NCBI GenBank assembly: GCA_018136815.1
Contig: CM030938.1
Location: 5,046,749 to 5,110,748, forward strand
Reading direction: 5' to 3'
Source: Isochrysis galbana
Lineage: Eukaryota > Haptophyta > Isochrysidales > Isochrysidaceae
DNA length: 64,000 nt
Shown: positions 1 to 10,369 of the stretch, one piece after another
Layout: each line of letters begins with the position of its first letter
Position numbering within the stretch: the stretch's first letter is position 1
The notes under the pieces: generated by a model
Told to the model about the DNA's origin: nothing
Database searches by the model: none
The model's input: only the letters and a program-made list of their open reading frames with translations
Made by a program: the position numbers and the translations under genes

Positions 1-48
1 CTAGGCATGGGCAGCGACGCCGCCTCAAGACATGTCCTCCCTCTTGTC

Positions 49-424
49 TTGAGTCGAAATTTTTGGTGCTTGAAGCAGAGGGCAAGGGGGTTTGTGCTTC
101 TTGGGTTAGTTGTAGTTGGAAGAGGGAGTGGGAGAGGGAGTGAAGTGTTGGAAGAGGGCCCAAGGCAGGGCACTGAGTTGTAGGTAATTGTGGCCCACAA
201 GAGTGGGGTGAAAACCTGAAGTGTATCAACAAGGGTCTTGAGTTGAAATTTTTGGTGCTTTGAACAGAGGGCGAGGGGGTTCGTGCTGTTTGGGTTGGTT
301 CTAGAGGGAAGGGAGAGTAGGAGAGGGAGTCAAGTGTTGAAGGAGGGCCCAAGGCAGGGCACTGAGTTGTAGGTTCTTGTGGCCCACAGGAGTGGGGTGA
401 AAACGAGAAGTGAGTCAACATGTT
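49..424. repeat. Two-unit tandem direct repeat (~187 bp)
   Basis: A unit beginning near 49 (cttgagtcgaaatttttgg) recurs from about 238 (cttgagttgaaatttttgg). Both units contain the block gggcccaaggcagggcactg and end near the phrase gtggggtgaaaac. Units differ by scattered substitutions and small indels. No coding potential is evident. Confidence 0.75.
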
Positions 425-999
425 GAAAAACAGAGGCACAAGTTGCTCTCCGTAGGAGATTGATGTTTGTGAAGTGCCCTCCCATGTTGGGTGCACTGAT
501 GGTAGAGGTTTCCACCATGGGGAGGGCAGCTAAGCTGCCCTCCCACATGAGGTGCTCTTGGGGTGGGAGGGTTTCCCACTGTTGGAGGGGGTCTCAAAGA
601 CCCCCTGCATGCTACGCAGAGCCATGGGGGCAACCTGTTCGGTGCCAGTGCTCGCCACCCCGCGCGCTTGCGCGGGCGTGGTTTGGATGGGCTGGATGGG
701 CTCTGAGAGGGCTTTCTGACGAGCCGCCTCGGGCGGCATGGGGCGTCCCAGGTGGGGCGCGGTGGCGAGGGTCGCCTGGGGCTCGGGAGCGGTCGCGGCA
801 CGCTCCATAGTTCAAACTATAACAATAGTTTGGATTGAGTCAATATTTAGGGCGCTTGCGCCAGGCCCGTCCATATTTAGTGCGCGCCGGGCTGCCGGCC
901 GCGCGGACGCGCGGACCAACGGAACGCTCAGCAGGCAGCGGCTGACGCCGCGGCCGTGCGCGCTAGAGCGCCCAGCACCAGCACATCTCACACTCACTG
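425..999. other. Non-coding stretch, no gene seen
   Basis: Several overlapping GC-rich ORFs on both strands have low-complexity Pro/Arg/Ala translations without recognisable domains. I see no feature I can support. Confidence 0.4.
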
Positions 1000-1333
1000 T
1001 GGTGGATCGTGTGGAGCTGTGGCTGTGGTGCGGCTGGGTGTGAGAGGAGGCTGAACTGTAACATGAGAAGTATGGCCCGACTGGAGCATGGGGGGTGAAC
1101 AATGGGGAGCCGAGGAAGCGTGCGGGGACGGGGCCGAAGACATGGGCGCACTCTCAGCCATCACGGGGCACAGCGACACGAGAACGGGAACGAGGGACGG
1201 ACGAGGGGGCACGGAAGGCGCTCGAGCGATAGCGCGGAGCGTAGTCAAGACACCGAGAGAAAACGTCACGCGCGGGGGGGAAGGGAATCGCGCGGGAAAG
1301 AGATAGACAGAAGGGGGTCGGGAACTCAAGGAA
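1000..1333. repeat. Dispersed repeat R1, copy 1 (left half)
   Basis: The stretch from about 1000 is clearly related to 33489-33850 on the same strand (shared blocks such as gtggagctgtggctgtggtg, ggcgctcgagcgat and aaacgtcacgcgcgggggg) and to 62150-62420 in reverse complement. The repeat is interrupted by the non-LTR insertion and resumes at 3153. Its last 17 bases (1317-1333) form the left target-site duplication. Confidence 0.7.
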
Positions 1334-3152
1334 AAAAAAAACTTCTTAATATTCTCGCCGCGCGCGCGACCCTGCACGGTATCTTCGCAGCCTCGCCCGT
1401 TTCCCTTCACTCCCCCTACACCTGCCTTGCGGCTCGTCCCCTCGTGCTCTACCTAGGGGCTGGGTGTCGTGGGTCTCCAGTGGCAGACGGTGTGTGCCGA
1501 TTCGCGATGGCCTGTTTCGCGCCTTCCTCCTATGCCATCGGGCTACCGGCTATTGTGTGTTTGCTCCTTGTGCTGGGTGTCAGGCAGCTGTGGTCAATGT
1601 GTCTAGGGCCTACTTTAGGATGGTGGGCGGCTCGCGGCGCGGGGTCGCTTGGTTAGGCTAGTCGCTCTGCTATGTTGAGGGCTTCCGCTACCAGAGATAG
1701 ATTCGTGCTCATGACTAGGGCGCCTTTGTTGTTAGTTAAGAAGACAGGGGCGCTGAGGTCGTGTGGAGATTTGATTTTCGGCTTCCTTCCCAGGGAGGCC
1801 TTGCGCGTGCGTGCGGTTAAGAAGTTGTCCGGAGGTTCCCGACCTCTGACGAGGGCCGTGAACCTGCTTAGGACTCTTTCGATAACCGGTACGTGGTGGA
1901 AGGTGTGATTTTCGAATTCCACTTTGTAGAAGTCGCTTATGATGTATCTCCATGCTATTAGGTAGAGGGCTTTAAGGCTATCCGGCGTCGGGGAATTCGG
2001 GTATGCGAATAGTCTGTCTTTGATTTTTTGAGTCGTCGATCTGTCTTTCGCCGGGGTGTACCCCGCTACGGCTTCTATGGTTTGAAATATCGGAAGCGTG
2101 GACGGGCATCTAGCTAGGTGCGTCGAGTTTTCTCTGTGTTTCCCGCAGAGTCTACATCTTGTGGTGGTCGCCGCTGCGAACCGGTTTCGCGTACCCAGCC
2201 TCCTATGGGTAACGTGCTTGAAGTGCAGGTGTTTGTCTGTGTGTTTTAGTAGGGGGTGGGTATAGAGTTTCGCCACGTGCTTCCATTCGTCGTGCGTTAG
2301 GTCTAGCTTGCGGGCCCACGCCTCTCGCGCTGGCTGAGGTTTGTTGCGGGGGCCGTCCCCTTTGAGCTCTCGCGTTATATCCGACACGGTGATTTGGTCT
2401 AGTTGTGTCTTTTCGTTAAGCGTGTACTCGTCCGCAAGAGGGAATTCGAGGTGTTTCGGGCCTTTTAGTCCATTTTCCCATTTGGCTGGGGCGTAGTAGT
2501 GATCCTCCTCGCCCGGTTTTGCTACCACGGTGGTGTCTGTGGTCTCGCCTAGATAGTTGGTGTTTGTATAGATCCATATGCTATTCATTCTAGTTGTGTA
2601 CGTGTCGCTCTCGGAGACTTTGGTTTCTCTAGACACTTCTAGCGGCAATGCTGACGCGCTCGGCGATCCCGTGCTCGACTCGGCGGGGGCCGGGTCATGG
2701 GGCGGGGTCTCTTTTGCTTTTTCTAGGAGGTGCGAGACGTGTTGCACCACCCGCTCCCACGAGTCTAGGAATTCCGTTTTGTTTATTCTGCTCCCCTTGT
2801 GATCGAATATTTCGGGGAGGTGCTCCAGGTATTGAGCGCAATCCTCTCGCGTGTAAGGTTCCGTGAGGTCCTCGTTTTTATAGATGTTATGTGCAACGTG
2901 CGTCTGAAGGGATTCCCATAGGCTGATCCACGCCCCGCGTTTGAGCGGTGGTGGGTCGTGAGGATTGTGCCATATTGGCTGTGACAGTGCTCCTTCCCTT
3001 GTGAGTCTCGTGCGGCGTATGTTTAGGGTCCTGAAGTACACCAAGGCGTCCTTCCAGAATGCTGGCAGTGCCGGGTTTCCCCTGATACTGCGGGTGAGCG
3101 TCTTCGTAGGAATCGAGGATAGGACTGCCCCGCGGCCGAGTCCAGTCCGGCA
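1334..3152 (-). mobile_element. 5'-truncated non-LTR retrotransposon, copy 1
   Basis: The insertion is bounded by a perfect 17-bp target-site duplication, GTCGGGAACTCAAGGAA, at 1317-1333 and 3153-3169, both within repeat R1. The element reads on the minus strand. Its 3' end is ...AATATTAAGAAG followed by a run of T on the sense strand, so the tail is U-rich rather than poly-A. The 5' end is truncated inside the coding region. A related copy lies at 43195-44515 on the plus strand and shares both the C-terminal coding region and the 3' untranslated region. Confidence 0.85.
1653..3152 (-). CDS. Non-LTR retrotransposon polyprotein, C-terminal part with zinc-binding domain
   Basis: The frame is open from the truncation point at 3152 to the stop at 1653. 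A CRLCGKHRENSTHLARC motif (C-x2-C-x6-H-x4-C) in the C-terminal half matches the zinc-binding module that follows the reverse transcriptase in many LINE-type polyproteins. No complete RT catalytic motif is visible because the 5' part is missing. The same C-terminal segment, beginning around SLKALYLIAWR, recurs on the plus strand at 43850-43990. Family assignment rests on the zinc module, the flanking duplication and the second copy; the clade is unknown. Confidence 0.7.
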   Translation of the reverse strand, partial: CRTGLGRGAVLSSIPTKTLTRSIRGNPALPAFWKDALVYFRTLNIRRTRLTREGALSQPIWHNPHDPPPLKRGAWISLWESLQTHVAHNIYKNEDLTEPYTREDCAQYLEHLPEIFDHKGSRINKTEFLDSWERVVQHVSHLLEKAKETPPHDPAPAESSTGSPSASALPLEVSRETKVSESDTYTTRMNSIWIYTNTNYLGETTDTTVVAKPGEEDHYYAPAKWENGLKGPKHLEFPLADEYTLNEKTQLDQITVSDITRELKGDGPRNKPQPAREAWARKLDLTHDEWKHVAKLYTHPLLKHTDKHLHFKHVTHRRLGTRNRFAAATTTRCRLCGKHRENSTHLARCPSTLPIFQTIEAVAGYTPAKDRSTTQKIKDRLFAYPNSPTPDSLKALYLIAWRYIISDFYKVEFENHTFHHVPVIERVLSRFTALVRGREPPDNFLTARTRKASLGRKPKIKSPHDLSAPVFLTNNKGALVMSTNLSLVAEALNIAERLA

Positions 3153-3290
3153 GTCGGGAACTCAAGGAAGCACTCGGGGAGAGACGGGAGGGGAGAGGGG
3201 GAAGAGGGCTTCCGCGGGGAGCCGGGGAGAGGAGAGGAGAGGGGGGGCGGACCGATACGGGACGATACGGGAAGAAGAGGACTGGGGCGC
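3153..3290. repeat. Dispersed repeat R1, copy 1 (right half)
   Basis: Begins with the right copy of the 17-bp target duplication and continues gcactcggggagagacggga, as at 33850 (plus) and 61200-61230 (reverse complement). G/A-rich, non-coding. Confidence 0.6.
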
Positions 3291-3437
3291 CCTCGCTCAA
3301 GCCCGCCTGCCCGCCTTCCTCTGCTGACGGGCCTCAGCCCGTCAGCACCTCTGAAGTCGTCTCCTCCGCCGCGCCTGCCGCCGGCATGCATCCCTCCTCA
3401 TTGCCCTCAGGCCCTATGGGCCATCCCAATTCGTCAA
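3291..3437 (+). mobile_element. Gag N-terminal fragment of LTR-element family 2
   Basis: The sequence from gctcaagcccgcctgcccgc through ggccatcccaattcgtca is nearly identical to 10201-10350 and 62008-62147, where it encodes the N-terminus of a gag-like ORF starting MSLSPPSSPSLKPACPPSSA. This copy lacks the start codon and ends at the same CCCAATTCGTCA boundary as the others. Confidence 0.75.
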
Positions 3438-4578
3438 TATCGAGTCGATATCTCGCTCCATATTTAGGCGCGTAGGGCTCGATATCCGATATCAATATTT
3501 ATTTAGGGTGATGCCAATCAATATCCTGATGCTTCCTTATCTCTTCGCGACTCGCGACAGATGCGGATCAAAATCCCTCTACAAACCCCCCACACCAGCA
3601 CTATCTCTATCTCACGCACTCACAGTAATACGTAGGATACTAACGTAGACGGGACGAGCGCGTGAGAGGGGGGAAGGGGGAAGAGAGAAAAAGAAGAGAG
3701 GGGGCCCGTCGCCTCTCCTCCTCCTCACGTGAAGAGAGGGCCTTGCTGGACTTAGGAAGTAAAGATGATAGTAGAGGACGGAGGGCCATCCGTAACACAA
3801 CTGACCTTGACAACTTGAACTTGAGGCCGGTGGTAATATAGAAAAAAGCTGCGTCAGAAAAGAGTGAAGCATTACCGGGCTAGCGCAAGGACATGCTGCA
3901 CTTTGTGATTAGCACCATGCCAGGGCGCCCGCCGTAATGCCTTCGTGTGTGTGGTCCTATCATGGCGTCAACTTGCGGGTGCGTTGCAAGCAGCGATAGC
4001 GAGAGCCAAGGGAGAAGTGGGAGGCGGCGCGTGCTGCCCATGACAGCCCCACCGTTTTAATCGCAGTAGGGTAGTTCCATGTTCTAGACGGTATCGGCCT
4101 GTGGCAAGTGGCTGCACCTAGATTGGCCATGTGCCAACCGTGGTGCAAAGGGTCAAGGAAGGACATAAACGAATTGATGACGAAGATGCATGGCAATGGA
4201 CATCGTTCTACGCCGTCGCAGCCACCTACACCGCTGCTGCGGTCAAACTCAACGCACAGTCCCTCTATCTACAAGGGATAACAGGCACAACGACAGATAG
4301 CAAATAGAAATCGAGACCGCAAAGCATGGCTCGCATCTTTCCAACTTCATCTTTGTGAGGTCGCCTTCGGTGTACTACTCGCAAAGCTATAGGATGCGAA
4401 AGAGAGCTGGATATTTGAGGCCCTACCGGGCTCGATTTATCTTGGGCCTCCACGGCGATTGGCACATCTCAAGCTTCTAGCGTGGCGGTGACATCCACTT
4501 TCCTGAAGTTCCACCATTGCTTGCCACCGTATCATCACTGTGAATAGACGATTCCGGGTTCGAGCTATCCCAGCCGAC
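3438..4578. other. Intergenic, no gene seen
   Basis: Includes an AT-richer segment near 3430-3520 with repeated atatcgat-like words. No coding support on either strand. It lies downstream of the CEP95-like gene and may hold its 3' UTR. Confidence 0.4.
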
Positions 4579-7500
4579 TCAATCAGCAATCCTTTGCATG
4601 TGGTCGAGCCGCTCGAAGAGCTTCTGCATGAGTGCACGGCCATGAGCACGTGCTTCAGCCTCAAGTTTGCGTTCCACCCGAAGGCTGACACGCTGCCGCA
4701 TTTCACGTTCTGCGGCCTCCTCATCCAACTGATCGCCATGCATTCAAAGGAGATAGGAACAAAATAAGTGTGGCGTGGGGTAGGAGAGTACAAACAAGCA
4801 AGTATCGGTTGCGAATATGCGTTAGGCAAACGAAGTGAAGGATGCTGGAATTGCATTTAAATCATGGTGAAAAGTACTTCAGCGTCGGAAGACGACCATG
4901 CACTCACAAGCTCCAAAACGAGTCCGCCCTCAAAGTACAAGTACAACATAAAAGCAGGCCCCGGAGCGGCAACCTACCTGTTCGTGTAGAAGCTTAAGCT
5001 GCTCGGCATAAAATCCTTCGACTGCTTGGTGGCGCCGGCGGCGTTCTGCGTCTTTTGCATGGCGAATTTCATCCTGAACGGAACTGTGGGATTGCAGAGC
5101 GGGGGCGTTTGATTTGAGCTCGCATCCGATGCGCGACCATGCCCTGAGATTCGATCCTAGCTGGGCTCGTCATCGAATGCAGCCGCAATGCTAGCTAGCG
5201 CAGTCTGCATCGTGGAGACGCGCACCGTTCAAGCAACATTCGCTGCCTCTCGCTCTCTATGGCCTGTTTGTACAGCCGGCGATACGTGAGGTCTCCCTTC
5301 GCGGCTGCCTTCTCCAGGCGCGACCGGCGGCATCGCGCGACTTCTTCGGTTACACGTGCACGTCGCGCGGCAGCAATACGCGCCTCAGTGCGAGCATTAT
5401 GATCTGCGGCACGACCGCGAATCTGCGCAATGGGTGCACCCGAGTAATCAAGGCTGCGCATACAGATCGAGCAAAAGCATCATGCTCCAGCAGTTCGTGC
5501 ACGTGCGCACCAGTTCAAAGCGTTCTGCTCGCCGCACTCCTGCCAGCTGCTGGCGTACAAGCCCGGCATACTGCGCTGCCGCTGAATACCCGAGCTCCGA
5601 TTGGGCTGCCGCAGCCACCCGTGCTGCGGCTGCCGTGGCACCTGCTGCGGCCGCGGCCGCGGCTTCAACATCGTTCGCACGAGCTGCAGCTTCTGCCTCC
5701 AAGGCAGCCTGGAGCTCAGCAATCTCTGACTCGAGACGGGCAGAGGTGGTGGCGCCAGTGTCTTTGCCACTAGCACGTTTGCTGCGAGCACGACGTTGCT
5801 TGCCGCCGGCGATGTCTGCACGAAAGTTGGCAGCAGAGGCTGACCCCGAGGTACGCGGTCTCCCTGATGTTTGACGGCTAGTGCGCGTTCGGCGCTCTAT
5901 TCCCTCGGCCATCTGATGCTGGACTACTCCAGGGGAGGGCCCTCGATGGATGGTGCGGCCTGAAGAGCATCAGATGGGTGGAGTCGGCGAAATCAGTGAG
6001 AACCTTATGAGGCCAAGGTGCTAGGTGTTGAGAGGGAGGGGTGGGGTTTAGGGGTACCTCTTGAGCGTGGTGGTGCTGACTTTGCACGCTGGCCACTGGC
6101 TGGTCCATTGGAAGCTCGACCACCCGTAAGGGGCTTCTTTGGACGCTTGCCGGATGTTCCCGCAAGAGGTGCCGACCCGGTGCTTGCATTTCGGCGACGA
6201 CGGGCGCCAGCGACCCCCGGCGCACGCAGGGCCTCAGCAGCTAATGCCTCAGAACATGCTACACGGAAGGTTTCCGCCGCAGCACCTGCTGAGTCAACAG
6301 CAGCCCTAGGAAGTGCCTGCGATCCCGCCGCTCTCCGCGCAGTCTCGAGTGATTCAATGTCAACTGCCGCTGCTGAGCCCAAACATGGCTCGTGGGATCC
6401 ATCCTCCAGACCGCACACACAAGAGTCCGATTGCGCTGCAGAGCGCGCAGACTGGGGTCGACGTCCAGCTTGCGAAGAAGGACGAGCGCTGTGTGGCGGA
6501 GAGCCGTCTGCCTGCAATTCGAACGCAAACGGTAGGTCACTCCAATATGCTGGGTCACCTACTGTCCGGTGCAGAGATCCCGCACAACGATGAGCAGCGC
6601 CTTACTGGCGTATAGCATGAACGGGGAAAACCAGCAATGAGGAGGTTGCTTGAAGGTCGACACACACCTCAACGCTCAGAGGCTGAGCAGGAGTGTCATC
6701 ACGCTTCAAAAGGATGTCACACAGCTCGGCAAAGATTTCTGCGAGGTTATGAAGCGGCCAGAGCTCACCATCGGCCAATGCATCAGGGGAAATGTGGCCG
6801 AGGGGGATCTCGAGAACATCGGAAGAGATTGCATTTAGCAGGATCTGCATGGATGCAGAGGTTGTTCAAGGCACGGCGATGCGCAGGAGACAGGCCGAGA
6901 GGCAACTTGGCAGGGGCACGGTAATGCGAAGGTGACGAGCCGAGGGGCAAGTTGTCTGTGGCGATGCTGATGGCACACCTCGAAGTTCTTTGCGTGCTCC
7001 TCGCGCGTCGTAGGCTCAGTAATGACGCCTGAGAGCCGCCATGTGAAAAGCTGCCGGAGCGCAGACAAGGGGGCTACGCGTGACACAGACTCCCCTCGTC
7101 CCACCCACCCACTCATGAGTGTGCACACACACCTCACCCCCCTTCGCCACGGCATGCATTCAGGCCAGCTAGCGAGCCAACGTCTCTCTCTCTCTCTCGC
7201 TCGCTCTCTCTCTCGCTCTCCCCAACCTCCACCCCCTTCGTGTTCCCGTCCCTCCCTCCCTCTCTCCCCCCACTTCCGTTTCCCTTTCCCTTTCCATCTC
7301 CGGTCTATCTTCGTCTCCGTCTCAATCTCTGTCTCCAGCTCCGTCTCTCCGCCCCCCCCACCCCACCCCACCACCCCACCCCACCCACCCCCCGCCCTCC
7401 TCCCCGCCATTCCGCTCGCCGTGCGCGGCTTTCCTCGCCTTCTTGAACAGCAGGAGGAAGAGCGACGAGTTGCAGTCTCGGATCGAGAAGATGTTGTCGT

Positions 7501-7582
7501 TGAGCCCTGCGGTCAGCAGCACCGCATTGATGCGGCCCAGCACTTGCCGAGGCGTGGGCTCCTCGGAAGAGGAGAGCTCCAT
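4579..7582 (-). CDS. CEP95-like centrosomal coiled-coil protein, 8 exons
   Basis: Exons (minus): 7582-7420, 7028-6979, 6844-6668, 6511-6058, 5923-5511, 5422-5226, 5083-4978, 4728-4579. They sum to 1710 nt, 569 residues, and every junction keeps frame. Exons 1-3 give a calponin-homology-like N-terminus (VLGRINAVLLTAGLNDN, then TREEHAKNFE, then ILLNAISSDVLEIPLGHIS and HNLAEIFAEL), which resembles the N-terminal domain of CEP95/CCDC45. Exon 4 is Ser/Pro/Ala-rich and probably disordered. Exons 5-8 form a long charged coiled coil ending RLDHMQRIAD. CEP95 is a centrosome and spindle-pole component. Intron 1 appears to use a GC donor (G|GCGAGC); intron 6 starts GTGCGC. The exon 5 acceptor could instead be about 25 bases downstream. 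Identification is by remembered domain resemblance, not alignment. Confidence 0.75.
7040..7400. repeat. Low-complexity CT/CCCCA tract inside CEP95-like intron 1
   Basis: 7188-7235 is (CT)n with CG interruptions. 7350-7400 is a C-rich CCCCACC minisatellite. Both fall between exons 1 and 2 of the CEP95-like gene, so the sense strand is G-rich there. Confidence 0.7.
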
Positions 7583-7860
7583 TTTGCCGCTGCCTCGTGG
7601 GAGAAGGGAGAAGGGTTAGGGGGAGGGAGGAGAGAGAAGGGGAGGGGGAGGGAGAGAGGGAGGGAAGGAGAGGGTGGCGGACGAGTCTACTAGCTACGAA
7701 GAGTACTCCCTACCCGTCGCGATTTGAGTGGAAGGGGCTTACCGTTAGAACTTCTCTCTTAAGGTGGTCCGCGGATGAGCGGGCCCACCCCGGTATTACG
7801 CGAAAGCGGCGGGTGGCGGGCGTGGCCGCCGCCGGGGGGTGGCTGGCTGTGGGGCTCACG
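7583..7860. other. Upstream region of the CEP95-like gene
   Basis: A purine-rich GGGAGGGA tract at 7595-7675 sits just upstream of the CEP95-like start codon (pyrimidine-rich in gene sense) and probably lies in its promoter or 5' UTR. No further gene seen. Confidence 0.35.
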
Positions 7861-8181
7861 ATGGCCCTGTATGGAACTGGGTATGACCCAGGAGGTTTCG
7901 GCGAGCCTGGCAGCATCCCTGGGGGGGAGCCGTGCGACGAGGAATCGACCCCTGAGCCCCACCTCCCCTCCCAGGAAGAGTTGTTCGTCCTGTGCGTCGA
8001 CCGCGTGGTGGAGGGAGAGGGCGAGCGGCACTGGCTGTGCCCTCTGTGCAATGCAAAGGAGCCAGAGGTGGCGCAAGCGGTGCAGGAGGCCGCGAAGGCC
8101 GGCCACCGTGTGCTGTGCACGAAGGAGTGGCTGCAAGGGACGAGGCTCCCGTCAGCGCTAACCGGGCGACCGGGAGCCTGA
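7861..8181 (+). CDS. Small ORF with a CPLC motif, possibly retroelement-derived
   Basis: A 106-residue ORF starting MALYGTGYDPGG contains a spaced cysteine cluster (VLCVDRV, then HWLCPLCNAKE) that could bind zinc. It lies about 350 bp upstream of the family 2 pol fragment on the same strand, so it may be the remains of a gag nucleocapsid or spacer of that copy. I do not recognise it. Spurious ORFs are common in this GC-rich window. Confidence 0.25.
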   Translation: MALYGTGYDPGGFGEPGSIPGGEPCDEESTPEPHLPSQEELFVLCVDRVVEGEGERHWLCPLCNAKEPEVAQAVQEAAKAGHRVLCTKEWLQGTRLPSALTGRPGA

Positions 8182-8537
8182 GCCTGTTGACCAGCAGGAG
8201 CGTGAGAGCTTGGGAGGGAGAGCAAGGGCTGAGCACAAGCGAGCTGCAAGCTCACTCGCTCACTCCACTCGTGGCGCATGCTCGCGGGCCATCGCGAGCA
8301 AGAAGCGGGGGCCTCTGCGGCGTCTCCGCCGACGCCGCACAGCGCGGTGGCGGTGGTCGGCTGCCAGAAGCAGCAGGAGAAGAAGAAGAGGCGCAGAAGA
8401 CGGAGTGCTGCGGAGCTCCTCACTCCGAAGGATGAGCTTCCACGCGGGGCCCGGTCGCGCCGGGCGTCAGCATCTCTGGACTTCGGCAGTCCCTCGTTTC
8501 CACTCGTCCTCGTCTCTCCTCTGCACCGCTCGTCGCC

Positions 8538-9231
8538 GTGATCTCCGCCGACTCGCCACGGGTAGAGGAATCGTCGCTCGTTCCTATCTCGGACAACGTT
8601 TCCTCCTGTCATGCTAGCGGCGAGTCGCCGCCGGCGATGCCGTCTCCGGTTCCGTTGCCGCCCCTCGATCCCGAGCTCGAGCCGCCCCCTCGTTTCGACT
8701 TCACACGCAGTCCTCCCTCGTCTCCTTCTCCCTCGTTTGCCGCCGTCGATGTCCAACCACTCTTCGCAAATGGATCCACGTCGGCGGCCGCGTTGAAGGA
8801 GTTCGCCCTGTACACCAGGCAGCCTATTACTATCCCCTCGCGATCGAGGGGTACGTTCTCCGTTCGCCTGCCTTTGGAGGTCATCGAGAACTACCCCGAC
8901 TCCGCCATCCTCGTCGACCGTCTACCGCCTCGTGACGGTCTCGATTCTCCTCCAATGGTCGCCACCAGCGTCGAAACCCCCACTCCGGAGGGGGAGGTGC
9001 TGATCACGGTCTGGAACCTGGCACCACGTCCTGTAACCCTTCCTGCGTGTACTCGCCGGTGGCGTCAGCCCACATCGAGTACAAGTTGCACGAGGCTCGG
9101 TCGACGGTCGCCGGCGATAGGGACGACCCCGAGTCCTCGCTCACAGAGGCACAGCTCGCGCTCCTCGACGCTATCACCATTGACCCCGACAAGCAATTGT
9201 CGCCGTCCCAGAAGCAGCGCGTACGCTGCCT
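8538..9231 (+). pseudogene. Pol fragment (protease-RT linker) of a diverged Ty3/gypsy element
   Basis: The translation is collinear with the region between protease and RT of the large minus-strand element. Matching points are LYTRQPITIPSRSRGTF against LYTHEPITIPAYHRATF, ILVDRLPPRDGLDSPP against MLVDRLPTRETIDSSP, and LLDAITIDPDKQLS against LLEAAKIDPEGRLS. A one-base frameshift near 9045 separates two readable blocks. The coding match ends near 9231, where it fuses to family 2 LTR sequence. At the position of the TAG stop in the large element, this copy has TCG (Ser, 9137-9139). Confidence 0.8.
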
Positions 9232-10369
9232 GCTCGTTAGGCTTCTCTCTTCTCTTCGTTCTTCGTTCGGTATTTATCGTTATAATTCTCTCGTTCTCGT
9301 TCTCGGTCAAAAACTTCGCGTGGACGCCTAGAATCTAGGGTTGTGGAGCGCTCTCTCTCTTTCTCTCGAAGAGAAGGGAAGTTTCCCCACCTTTCTTCCT
9401 CCCAGGCGCCTCGCAAAAAGGTTTAATTCGCTATCTCCCCGCGTGTCTTTAACTGCTTCTGGGGGCAATCAGGTTTGGTTTGCCATCTCCCCTTGGAGAT
9501 CGATTTAAGTTCGCTGCTTGGGTGAGGGAATCTTTCTCCTTGGTCCTTGGTTTGCCATCTCCCCTTGGAGATCGATTTAGATTCGCTGCTTTGGATTTGG
9601 GTTATCCTTCTCCTTGATGCAAGTTGCATGAAAGCCCTTGGTCCCGTTGGTTTTTGGTTTTCTCCTCCCTTGGTTGCTACTCAGGGTTGCTCGATAGAAA
9701 CGTCTAGAAGGTCCACGCTCAACAGCAAGATTTCTTCGATTGCAAGGATACCTCGCTGCGATCTGTATCCAATGTGATCGCCGTGGTTGCGCGACATAAC
9801 GTTCCTCTTCGACTTTCTGCCTTGGTGGGAAAATCCAAAGCGAAGACACGCTCCGACCATATCGCTTTGGATTCTCTCTCTCTCTCTCTCTCGCTCTCTC
9901 TCTCTGTCTCTCGCGACGTGTTTGAGTTACCGGCGATGTGGGGTCTCGGTTATTTCACGTTTTGCTTGGTTTGGGTGAATGATTCTAGTGCGTTCGTGAG
10001 TCGGTGCATCCTGTTGTTTTCTGTAGTTGTCCGACGTCCTGTCGTCAGTCGTCATCCGTCGCTCTCGCTCTCGTCGCTCTCGCTCTCGTAACACTCGTAC
10101 CCTACAATCCCTCCTCGCCTCGCCAGCCCCTGCCAACACAGCCCTCCTCTCACTCACCCTCGCCTCTCGCCTCTCGCTCGATGTCGCTTTCGCCGCCGTC
10201 CTCGCCGTCGCTCAAGCCCGCCTGCCCGCCTTCCTCTGCTGACGGGCCTCAGCCCGTCAGCGTCTCCGAAGTCGTCTCCTCCGCCGCGCCTGCCGCCGGT
10301 CTGCCTCCTTCCTCATTGCCCTCCGGCCCTATGGGCCATTCCAATTCGTCAGTTGAGTCCTTTCGGTAG
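9232..10369 (+). mobile_element. LTR, leader and gag N-terminus fragment, LTR-element family 2
   Basis: 9232-9475 matches 61325-61560 closely (CTCGTTAGGCTTC..., then gtttccccacctttcttcct, then gggggcaatcagg). The leader from 9910 and the gag start at 10181 (MSLSPPSSPSLKPACPPSSA) match 61780-62140. The first LTR bases (TGTCGCATTCGCGAATCGAC in the 61.3 kb copy) are absent here because the fragment begins at the junction with the pol piece. The coding match stops at CCCAATTCGTCA-like sequence near 10348. A (CT)n run lies at 9871-9912. Confidence 0.75.

Noticed and set aside
7710-8756. 348-residue minus-strand ORF
   Set aside because: Overlaps the pol linker fragment on the plus strand and has low-complexity Arg/Ser composition; no domain seen.
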